Shown piece by piece: positions 1 through 5,671 of a DNA stretch of 6,485 nt. The stretch spans positions 1-6,485 of the forward strand of contig DATDRM010000011.1 in the NCBI GenBank assembly GCA_035291705.1. Direction: 5' to 3'. The number at the start of each line of letters is the position of its first letter. Positions within the stretch are counted from its first letter, which is position 1. Under the pieces are notes generated by a model that ran no database searches, had not been told where the DNA came from, and was given only the letters and a program-made list of their open reading frames with translations. The position numbers were made by a program, and so were the translations under genes. Origin of the DNA: DATDRM01 sp035291705 (GTDB lineage Bacteria > Chloroflexota > Anaerolineae > Anaerolineales > UBA4823).

Positions 1-104
1 CGCACCGGGCGCTTGACTTCCGGATACTGGACAGTCACCGGTTTTTCGAACATCGACTTCAACGTGGTCAACATACCACGCGCAAAATCCGTAACCACGC
101 TCAT
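1..104 (-). CDS. nuoI: NADH-quinone oxidoreductase subunit I, N-terminal fragment (runs off the window)
   Basis: The first 34 codons of a gene that continues past base 1. The peptide starts MSVVTDFARG and continues with a short amphipathic stretch, then KPVTVQYPE followed by KRPV. That last part matches the conserved start of NuoI, the ferredoxin-like subunit carrying clusters N6a and N6b that pass electrons towards N2 and quinone. The eight cluster cysteines lie outside the window, so the assignment rests on this N-terminal motif and on position directly after nuoH, which is usual for the operon. The ATG at 104-102 is well supported: it shares one base with the nuoH TGA (TGATG junction) and has a near-ideal Shine-Dalgarno six bases upstream. 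This implies translational coupling to nuoH. Completeness of the gene cannot be judged here. Confidence 0.9.
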   Translation of the reverse strand, partial: MSVVTDFARGMLTTLKSMFEKPVTVQYPEVKRPV

Positions 105-1111
105 CACGAACCTCCTACCAATATCAATACAACCGCTGTTAAAAACACATTCACTAAAGCGGCCGGCAGCAGGATTTTCCACCCAAACGTCATCAACCGG
201 TCATAACGAATGCGCGGCAGGGTAGCCCGCACCCAGATCATCACAAACAGCAACAACAGGATCTTGATGAACAGATAAAGCGGCCCGAGCAAAGGCACCT
301 GATCGACAAATGGGCCGCGATAACCCCCGAAGAACAGGGTCGCTCCGATGGCGCTCACCGCGATCATCTTGATATACTCGGCCATGAAGAACAAGGCAAA
401 CTTTAAACCGGAATATTCAGTATGGTAACCAGCCGTCAACTCTTGTTCAGCCTCGGGCATATCAAATGGCGCGCGGTTGACTTCCGCAATCACGGAGATG
501 AAGAAAATCAACGCGCCTAATGGTTGGTAGATAACAAACCAGATCGGCTTTTGGGCGGCGACGATGTCTCCAAGGCTCATCGAACCGGTGATCAGGATCG
601 GCCCAATAAAAGCCAGACCGAGCGCCAGCTCATAGCTGATCATCTGCGCCGAGGAGCGCATTCCTCCCAGCATGGCGTACTTATTGTTCGAGGACCATCC
701 CGCCAGCACAATCCCGTACACCGAGATCGAGGCGATCGACACGATATACAAAACACCCACATTGATATCGGAAAGGTATAGAGGGATCTCCCGGCCAAAT
801 AGGAAGAACGATGTTCCCCACGGGAGCACAGCCAGGATCACCAGTGCAGGAACGACAGTCACGATCGGAGCGAGAATGAAAACCACCTTATAAGACTGAT
901 CCGGGATGAGCTCTTCCTTGAAGATCAATTTCAAACCGTCTGCTAAGGGTTGTAACCAGCCGCCCGGCCCGGCGCGGTTCGGCCCGATCCGTACCTGGAT
1001 GCGCGCCAGTGCCTTGCGCTCATAAAAGGTCAGATACATAAAGCCGGTCAACAACACAATTAACAGGAAAACTGATTTAATCGTCCATTCCAAGAACAGC
1101 AGAGGATCCAT
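104..1111 (-). CDS. nuoH: NADH-quinone oxidoreductase subunit H
   Basis: A 335-residue integral membrane protein of usual NuoH/ND1 length. It forms much of the quinone-access channel under NuoD and NuoB and links quinone reduction to proton pumping. About eight hydrophobic segments are visible, near residues 11-30, 75-98, 115-137, 158-178, 190-210, 238-262, 275-296 and 309-332. Family signatures include YERKALARIQVRIGPNRAGP around 30-49, LQPLADGLKLIFKEE at 53-67, and the charged quinone-site loop AEVNRAPFDMPEAEQEL at 209-225 followed by GYHTEYSG at 228-235. The C-terminal R-x-TLPR-x-R-x-D pattern lies at 295-304. The ATG at 1111 has GAGG five bases upstream. The gene follows nuoG after a 66-base repeat-filled gap and overlaps nuoI by one base. 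No defects are seen. Confidence 0.97.
   Translation of the reverse strand: MDPLLFLEWTIKSVFLLIVLLTGFMYLTFYERKALARIQVRIGPNRAGPGGWLQPLADGLKLIFKEELIPDQSYKVVFILAPIVTVVPALVILAVLPWGTSFFLFGREIPLYLSDINVGVLYIVSIASISVYGIVLAGWSSNNKYAMLGGMRSSAQMISYELALGLAFIGPILITGSMSLGDIVAAQKPIWFVIYQPLGALIFFISVIAEVNRAPFDMPEAEQELTAGYHTEYSGLKFALFFMAEYIKMIAVSAIGATLFFGGYRGPFVDQVPLLGPLYLFIKILLLLFVMIWVRATLPRIRYDRLMTFGWKILLPAALVNVFLTAVVLILVGGS
110..116 (-). promoter_or_regulatory. Shine-Dalgarno of nuoI inside nuoH
   Basis: On the minus strand the bases read AGGAGGT and end six bases before the nuoI ATG. The site lies within the last codons of nuoH, encoding the C-terminal Val-Gly-Gly. It is the strongest ribosome binding site in the window and fixes the nuoI start. 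Confidence 0.85.
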
Positions 1112-1116
1112 TCAAA

Positions 1117-1120
1117 CCTC
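1117..1120 (-). promoter_or_regulatory. Probable ribosome binding site of nuoH
   Basis: GAGG on the minus strand, five bases before the nuoH ATG, directly after the last degenerate heptamer of the nuoG-nuoH spacer. Moderate match; it supports the ATG at 1111 as the start. Confidence 0.6.
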
Positions 1121-1183
1121 GTCTCGCATCATATCTTCTACTTCACATTTCACTTTTCACGCATCACGATTCTCTCATCACGC
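1121..1183 (-). repeat. Degenerate heptamer tandem array in the nuoG-nuoH spacer
   Basis: Read in the mRNA sense, these 63 bases divide into nine consecutive 7-base units without indels. The clearest are GCGTGAT (1183-1177), TCGTGAT (1169-1163), GCGTGAA (1162-1156), AAGTGAA (1155-1149) and ATGTGAA (1148-1142). The remaining units keep only the purine-rich GA-type ending. The family consensus is about RCGTGAA, the same as the nuoF-nuoG array but more diverged. The first unit contains the nuoG stop codon (GCG TGA). Together with the nuoH ribosome binding site the array fills the whole gap. No stem-loop or terminator is visible. Function is unknown. Confidence 0.8.
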
Positions 1184-3715
1184 AACGATCTTTTCCAAAA
1201 CCTCGACCTCAACTGGCACGGGACCTGTGATCGGGATGCCCATACTGCGCGGCACAAGAGCCACATTCTCTGGCACGCTTCCATCCAGGAAGGCTATCAC
1301 CGGGATCACCAAACCGTTCAGGTGCAAGTTCACCGGAGAGCTATCCGCAATGCCCATTCGCCCGGCGGTTTGGGGATGTAACACCAGGTGTGGCTCAGGT
1401 ATGCGCTGGTGCAGAAGATCGGAGGGCATCACCGTCCGGCCGCGATCGTACAGGCGTGTGATCGGGACCGCCAGCAGATCCATATCCTCAGCCGAGACGA
1501 CTTCAGACGGCTGTAGCCAGCCGAGTGGGATCTGCTCGCCTCTCTGGGCAGCCGGTTGCAGCTGCACTCCCAACCCCTGAGAATTTTCATAGGAGGTACC
1601 CCCATAATACAGGTCAGCCCGGGCGATGATCGGCCATTGGTCGACTACCTCCGCCAGTTTCTGGTACGTCACGCCGGCGTAGTCCGGCACCTGAGAAGCA
1701 ATGCGCTCCATCACACGCTGGGGGTTCCTGTCCTCCAGGTCCAGTCCCAGACTTTCAGCGATGTGGGCCGTGATCGCGAAGTCCGCCAACGACCCTGGGC
1801 GTTCAGGCACGGCCGGATGATAGCGTTGCACGCGCCTTTCAGCATTGGTCAGCGTCCCCTCGCGCTCAATGAACGACTGAGCTGGCAGCACCACATCAGC
1901 CAACCTGGCGGTCTCTGTCAGGAAGAGCTCCTGCACAACCACGAAGTCCACCGACTTTAGCGCCTCCGCTAGCGCCGGGTCATCTCCAGCCGGATCAGCA
2001 GCCGCCACGTACAAGGCTTGGGCGGAATGTACCGCTGCACCCAAATCTTCTGCTGGAGTGAAACCCATGTCCCAGGCTCCCTGGGTGTTGGCGCTTTGCC
2101 AGACGCCGATCAGTCCATTGTTGGCTCGACCAACATGGTTGGTGGCAATCAACAAGTTAGCACAGGCCTGCGCCAGGGGCCGTGAGGTGGTCAGGCTGGT
2201 GCCCTCGCTGCCAAACATTGCCACCCCGTTTTCGGCCTCGGCGAAAGCCCGGGCAGCGGCCTGGACTTCGGCAGAGCGGGCCACCTCGTGCACCTCCTTG
2301 GGCAAGTCGGGGCGTTTGGCCGACAACGAATTAAGCAGCACCAGCACGATCGCCGCCTCAGCGCCATAAGGGTAACGCAGGGTGTGCGTAGCAAATCGAT
2401 CGGCCTTAGTCGAGCGTGGGTTTGCGACGATCACCTTCGCCCCGCGCTCGGCGGCCTGTTTTACCCTAAGCCAGTAAATTGGCGCCTCTTCTTCCAGGTC
2501 ACAAGCTACGACCAGGATGGCCGTTCCTGCCCCCATATCAGCGAAGTTAGTGCCCAAGCCCACACCTACTTGAGGCACCAGGTCGCCGCCAGCCAGGTTG
2601 GTGTATTGAACCGCCTTACCGTCCAGTGCTTCGGTTAACCGGCGCAGATTGAACAGATCTTCATTAGACAACCGCCCGCTCGCCAGGGTTATAGTCCCCT
2701 TCCCGGCCGTTTTCAGGCCCTCAGCGACTCGATTAAGCGCCTCTTCCCACGAAGCTGGGACCAATTCGCCATTCTGTCGGAGGAGCGGCTGAGTCAAGCG
2801 CTCTTTGCTCTCCGCATAATGGTAGGCAAAGCGCCCCTTGTCGCAGATCCAGATTTCGTTCACCCACTCATTCTGGCGGGGCATCACGCGCTTGACGACG
2901 ATCGCGCCGCCCGATTTATCCTCCCGCCGTACGTTGATAGTCAGGTTACACCCTACCGGGCATTGTTGGCAGATCGAAGCGGCATAATTCAATTCCCAGG
3001 GTCGTGCCTGGAAGCGGAAGTCGCTGGTCGTCAGCGCACCAACCGGGCAAATATCACTCGTATTGCCAGAGAAGTATGAATCAAACCCTGGCTCGGAATA
3101 GGTGACAATCTGCAGCCCCCGGCCGCGCTCGGCAAACCCGATCACCGCGTCATCCACGATTTCTTTTTGGAAGCGAACGCACCGCCCACACTGGATACAA
3201 CGCTCTTGGTCAAGGTAAATCAGCTCTCCCAGGGGGACGTGCTTGGACAAGTGCATCTTTTCATCGTAAATGAAGCGGCTCTTACCGGGACCGAAATCCA
3301 TGGTCAGGTTCTGCAAAGGGCATTCGCCACCCTTGTCACAGATCGGGCAATCGAGAGGGTGTGAGGTGAGCAGAAACTCCAAAATGTCTTTCCGGCCGCG
3401 CTGTACTTTTTCCGTAAAGCCACGCACCACCATGCCTTCGGATACTGGAATGGTACAGGCAGTCTCCAGTTTCGGGCCAAACTGCACGTTGAGGCTGCCA
3501 TCCTCTGCGCGTTCAAACTGGCCTGTCTCCCGGTTAATCACCGGACGACCGACCTCTACCAGGCACATGCGGCACATCCCCACCGGTTCCATCTTGGGAT
3601 GGTAGCAGAACACCGGGATATATACCCCGGCTTTTTTCGCCGCATCCACTACTAGGGTGCCTTCTGCTACCTGGACCTCAATCCCATCGACTACCAGCTT
3701 CACCAATTTTGCCAT
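1178..3715 (-). CDS. nuoG: NADH-quinone oxidoreductase subunit G (iron-sulfur, molybdopterin-like fold)
   Basis: An 845-residue peripheral subunit that relays electrons from NuoF towards NuoI. The N-terminal [2Fe-2S] ferredoxin domain (about 1-100) has N1b ligands C37, C48, C51 and C87. The N5 set is H119, C123, C126 and C132. The N4 set is C173, C176, C179 and C223. An extra C-x2-C-x3-C plus distal Cys (C249, C252, C256, C291) matches off-pathway cluster N7, which many NuoG proteins lack. Residues from about 245 onward form the molybdopterin-oxidoreductase-like domain. Its last part (about 760-845) resembles the dinucleotide-binding module, which binds no cofactor in complex I. The start is placed at ATG 3715 (MAKLVKLVVDG): it has GGAG five bases upstream, and the upstream GTG 3736 and ATG 3733 fall in or at the edge of the spacer repeat array. 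No frameshift is seen. Confidence 0.97.
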   Translation of the reverse strand: MAKLVKLVVDGIEVQVAEGTLVVDAAKKAGVYIPVFCYHPKMEPVGMCRMCLVEVGRPVINRETGQFERAEDGSLNVQFGPKLETACTIPVSEGMVVRGFTEKVQRGRKDILEFLLTSHPLDCPICDKGGECPLQNLTMDFGPGKSRFIYDEKMHLSKHVPLGELIYLDQERCIQCGRCVRFQKEIVDDAVIGFAERGRGLQIVTYSEPGFDSYFSGNTSDICPVGALTTSDFRFQARPWELNYAASICQQCPVGCNLTINVRREDKSGGAIVVKRVMPRQNEWVNEIWICDKGRFAYHYAESKERLTQPLLRQNGELVPASWEEALNRVAEGLKTAGKGTITLASGRLSNEDLFNLRRLTEALDGKAVQYTNLAGGDLVPQVGVGLGTNFADMGAGTAILVVACDLEEEAPIYWLRVKQAAERGAKVIVANPRSTKADRFATHTLRYPYGAEAAIVLVLLNSLSAKRPDLPKEVHEVARSAEVQAAARAFAEAENGVAMFGSEGTSLTTSRPLAQACANLLIATNHVGRANNGLIGVWQSANTQGAWDMGFTPAEDLGAAVHSAQALYVAAADPAGDDPALAEALKSVDFVVVQELFLTETARLADVVLPAQSFIEREGTLTNAERRVQRYHPAVPERPGSLADFAITAHIAESLGLDLEDRNPQRVMERIASQVPDYAGVTYQKLAEVVDQWPIIARADLYYGGTSYENSQGLGVQLQPAAQRGEQIPLGWLQPSEVVSAEDMDLLAVPITRLYDRGRTVMPSDLLHQRIPEPHLVLHPQTAGRMGIADSSPVNLHLNGLVIPVIAFLDGSVPENVALVPRSMGIPITGPVPVEVEVLEKIVA

Positions 3716-3720
3716 CTCTG

Positions 3721-3724
3721 CTCC
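3721..3724 (-). promoter_or_regulatory. Ribosome binding site that decides the nuoG start
   Basis: GGAG on the minus strand, five bases before ATG 3715. The in-frame GTG 3736 and ATG 3733 upstream have no comparable site and overlap a repeat unit, so the shorter 845-residue form is preferred. Confidence 0.65.
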
Positions 3725-3731
3725 GTAAACC

Positions 3732-3780
3732 ATCACGAATTACGCTTCCCGTATCACGTTTCACGTTTCACGTATTGCGT
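3732..3780 (-). repeat. Heptamer tandem array spanning the nuoF stop and the nuoF-nuoG spacer
   Basis: In the mRNA sense, seven consecutive 7-base units run without indels from 3780 to 3732. Two are identical (ACGTGAA at 3773-3767 and 3766-3760). ACGTGAT follows at 3759-3753, and the others (ACGCAAT, ACGGGAA, GCGTAAT, TCGTGAT) differ from the consensus at two or three positions. The first two units overlap the end of nuoF: they encode the last residues Arg-Asn-Thr and supply its TGA stop. Three TGA triplets spaced seven bases apart (beginning at 3770, 3763 and 3756) place a stop in every frame. Same family as the nuoG-nuoH array. No dyad or U-run suggests a terminator. Confidence 0.9.
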
Positions 3781-5069
3781 ATCTCCATTTCCATGGCTGC
3801 CCTGATCTCTGCAGCCTTTCCGTCTGAAACTCTTGTCCTGAAGTCTGCCTCGAAGCGCTCGATGCCCGAAACCACCGCCTCGATGGAAAATTCGCCAAGC
3901 GCACACAGGCATTTGCCCTTGATCTGTTGGGCCACCTCATTAAGCAATTCGACATCCTGCCAGGCAGCCTCCCCGGCGTAGATGCGGTCGATGATGTGCC
4001 TCATCCAGTAGGTCCCCTCCCGGCAAGGGGTGCACTTGCCACACGACTCATGGCTGAAGAAGTGCAAGGTCTTGTGCAGCACCCAATCAATACTCACCGA
4101 GTCGTCAACCACGATCACTGAAGCCGATCCGAGCTGCGCGCCCAGTCTGGGGACGCTCTCATAATCCATTGGCGTATCCAGAGCCTCTTCAGTCGCAACG
4201 ATCAAAGCCGAGGAAGCTCCAGCCGCCATGATAGCTTTGACCTTGCGGCCGTCCGGAATGCCGTCGCCATGGACATAGATCAGCTCCCGGAAGGGGGTGC
4301 CGAGCGGCAGCTCATAGTTACCAGGCCGGTTGACACGCCCGGATAGGCTGAAGATCTTTGTGCCAGGGCTCTTGTCGGTGCCAATCGATCGATACCAATC
4401 AGCTCCGCGCGCGATAATCAGCGGGACGTTGGATAACGTTTCAACATTATTGACCACGGTGGGTTTGCCGTACAGGCCAAATGAAGGTGGGAAAGGCGGT
4501 CGCAGGCGAGGCTGGCCCAGCTTGCCTTCCAGCGACTCGAGCATGGCGGTCTCCTCGCCGCAAATATATGCGCCCGCACCAAGGTGGGTATAGATGCGTA
4601 AGGAATAATCGCTGCCGAACAACTTGTCCCCCAGCAAACCGGCAGCCTCCAGGTCGGAGATCTCCTGATCCAGGCTCGCGGCGATTTTCCAGAATTCGCC
4701 GCGCAGATAGATGTATGCTGCATGAGCCTGGACGGCGTAGGCGGCGATCGCGACCCCTTCGAGGAATTGAAAAGGATTGCCCTCCATGATCTCGCGATCT
4801 TTGAATGTGCCCGGCTCAGACTCGTCGGCGTTGGCTACCACGTAATGCGGCCAGGATTTCTTGTCAGTGAAAGCCCACTTCATTCCGGTCGGGAACCCGG
4901 CTCCACCGCGACCACGCAACCCGGAAGCCTTGACAACTTCGGTGACCTCCTCCGGCTGCATAGCGGTGACTACCTTCTGGAATGCCTCGAACCCGCCGTG
5001 CTTTCGGTATACCTCCAGCTGGTTCAGATCGGGGATCTCACGATGTCGAAGAAGGATATATTGGCTCAT
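3768..5069 (-). CDS. nuoF: NADH-quinone oxidoreductase subunit F (NADH- and FMN-binding)
   Basis: A 433-residue soluble subunit of usual length. It oxidises NADH through bound FMN and passes electrons to cluster N3 and then NuoG. The glycine-rich nucleotide motif LRGRGGAGFPTGMKW is at 51-65, and the acidic ADESEPGTFKDR loop is at 81-92. A second conserved block, GAGAYICGEETAMLESLEG, lies at 164-182 and is followed by PPFPPSFGLYGKPTVVNNVET at 191-211. An SLBB-like region occupies about 237-300. The [4Fe-4S] N3 ligands are C343, C346 and C349 in ESCGKCTPCREG, with C389 in CLCALG. The ATG at 5069 starts MSQYILLRHR; its upstream GAGA at 5081-5078 is a weak ribosome site. The gene follows nuoE by 39 bases. 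Its last three residues and stop are built from heptamer repeat units. No key residue is missing. Confidence 0.98.
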   Translation of the reverse strand: MSQYILLRHREIPDLNQLEVYRKHGGFEAFQKVVTAMQPEEVTEVVKASGLRGRGGAGFPTGMKWAFTDKKSWPHYVVANADESEPGTFKDREIMEGNPFQFLEGVAIAAYAVQAHAAYIYLRGEFWKIAASLDQEISDLEAAGLLGDKLFGSDYSLRIYTHLGAGAYICGEETAMLESLEGKLGQPRLRPPFPPSFGLYGKPTVVNNVETLSNVPLIIARGADWYRSIGTDKSPGTKIFSLSGRVNRPGNYELPLGTPFRELIYVHGDGIPDGRKVKAIMAAGASSALIVATEEALDTPMDYESVPRLGAQLGSASVIVVDDSVSIDWVLHKTLHFFSHESCGKCTPCREGTYWMRHIIDRIYAGEAAWQDVELLNEVAQQIKGKCLCALGEFSIEAVVSGIERFEADFRTRVSDGKAAEIRAAMEMEIRNT

Positions 5070-5077
5070 GAACGCTA

Positions 5078-5081
5078 TCTC
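5078..5081 (-). promoter_or_regulatory. Weak candidate ribosome binding site of nuoF
   Basis: GAGA on the minus strand, eight bases before the nuoF ATG, in the 39-base nuoE-nuoF gap. This gap is the only intergenic spacer here without a tandem array. The match is poor, so the start rests mainly on the conserved NuoF N-terminus. Confidence 0.35.
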
Positions 5082-5108
5082 GAAGTGATGTTTAATCTGC
5101 CAGATGGA

Positions 5109-5612
5109 TTACCTGCCCTTGGCGTCGGGCGATCTCAATTGGTCAATCAATCCTAATGCACTTTCCATAGTCTGGTTCTCGTGGTAAGCGAGCCCTTCCC
5201 CGGATTGCACCTGGAACAGTGGAGCTTTATCGCACGCCGCCAGGCACATCACCGCCTCCACCGTCATCAGGCCATCCGAGGTAGTCTGGCCAACTTTGAT
5301 CCCCAGGTTCTCGCACAGCTTCTCCAGGAACTCGTCAGCCCCCCGCAAGGCGCAGGGCAGGTCGGTGCAGACCTGGAGACGGTAGGTGCCGACTGGCTTG
5401 TCAGAGTACAGGGTGTAAAAGCCGACGATCGAGCCCACTTCGGTGGGTTCGACCCCCAAGATGGCGGCGATCTCGTTCATAGCCTGCTTGGTAATAAAGC
5501 CATCTGCGCGCTGCGCCAGGTATAGCAAGGGCATGACCGCCGAGCGTTTCTGGTCAGGCGGGTATTTTGCCAGGATGGCATCGATTTCCTGTTCGTATTT
5601 TTCAGAAAGCAT
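5109..5612 (-). CDS. nuoE: NADH-quinone oxidoreductase subunit E (thioredoxin-like [2Fe-2S])
   Basis: A 167-residue soluble partner of NuoF, usual for the 24-kDa subunit family. It holds cluster N1a, which sits beside FMN off the main electron path. An N-terminal helical bundle (about 1-75, containing PLLYLAQRADGFI and VGSIVGFYTLY) is followed by the thioredoxin-like [2Fe-2S] domain. The four ligands have the exact family spacing C-x4-C-x35-C-x3-C: C82 and C87 in VCTDLPCALRG, and C123 and C127 in VMCLAACDKAP. The ATG at 5612 begins MLSEKYEQEI, with GAGAG only three bases upstream, a weak and closely spaced ribosome site. The gene lies 59 bases after nuoD, across an octamer array, and 39 bases before nuoF. 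Nothing is missing. Confidence 0.97.
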   Translation of the reverse strand: MLSEKYEQEIDAILAKYPPDQKRSAVMPLLYLAQRADGFITKQAMNEIAAILGVEPTEVGSIVGFYTLYSDKPVGTYRLQVCTDLPCALRGADEFLEKLCENLGIKVGQTTSDGLMTVEAVMCLAACDKAPLFQVQSGEGLAYHENQTMESALGLIDQLRSPDAKGR

Positions 5613-5615
5613 AAT

Positions 5616-5620
5616 CTCTC
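5616..5620 (-). promoter_or_regulatory. Weak candidate ribosome binding site of nuoE
   Basis: GAGAG on the minus strand, three bases before the nuoE ATG at 5612. The spacing is short. The preceding octamer array is also purine-rich, so another purine stretch might serve instead. Confidence 0.35.
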
Positions 5621-5621
5621 A

Positions 5622-5661
5622 ATTTTCCCTGTTTACCTACTTCCTTGTTCACCTGTTTCCC
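5622..5661 (-). repeat. Octamer tandem array in the nuoD-nuoE spacer
   Basis: In the mRNA sense, five consecutive 8-base units run without indels. The first two are GGGAAACA (5661-5654) and GGTGAACA (5653-5646). The third (5645-5638) is the most diverged, the fourth is GGTAAACA (5637-5630), and the last (5629-5622) differs at its final two bases. Consensus is about GGKRAACA. The period and unit differ from the heptamer arrays further down the operon, though both are rich in purines on the mRNA strand. It holds several stop triplets, covering two of the three frames. No stem-loop is evident. Confidence 0.8.
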
Positions 5662-5671
5662 TGCATCTCCA

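Noticed and set aside
1556..1960. A 134-codon plus-strand open frame opposite nuoG
   Set aside because: Antisense to the nuoG molybdopterin-like domain, no family signature, and composition typical of a mirrored frame.
1178..3715. Formate dehydrogenase or other molybdopterin enzyme instead of NuoG
   Set aside because: The N-terminal ferredoxin, N5 His-Cys and N4 motifs, the 845-residue length and the flanking nuoF and nuoH define NuoG; no molybdenum-ligating Cys or selenocysteine context is apparent.
3732..3780. CRISPR array
   Set aside because: Units are 7 bases long and directly abutting with no spacers; this is a simple tandem repeat.
5095..5105. Short inverted repeat ATCTGCCAGAT in the nuoE-nuoF gap as a terminator or operator
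   Set aside because: The stem is only four or five pairs with almost no loop and no U-run; it is within chance expectation and an internal terminator here would break the operon.
4722..5156. A 144-codon plus-strand open frame opposite nuoF and the nuoE end
   Set aside because: It lies antisense to well-conserved nuoF and nuoE coding sequence, has no recognisable domain, and is explained as a shadow of the real genes.
5181..5525. A 114-codon plus-strand open frame opposite nuoE
   Set aside because: Falls wholly within nuoE, whose cysteine ligands are intact; no independent evidence of coding.
3768..5612. NuoEF as part of a bifurcating hydrogenase (HydABC-like)
   Set aside because: Neighbours are nuoD, nuoG, nuoH and nuoI, no hydrogenase H-cluster motif is present, and NuoF lacks the extra C-terminal ferredoxin extension of HydB-type subunits.
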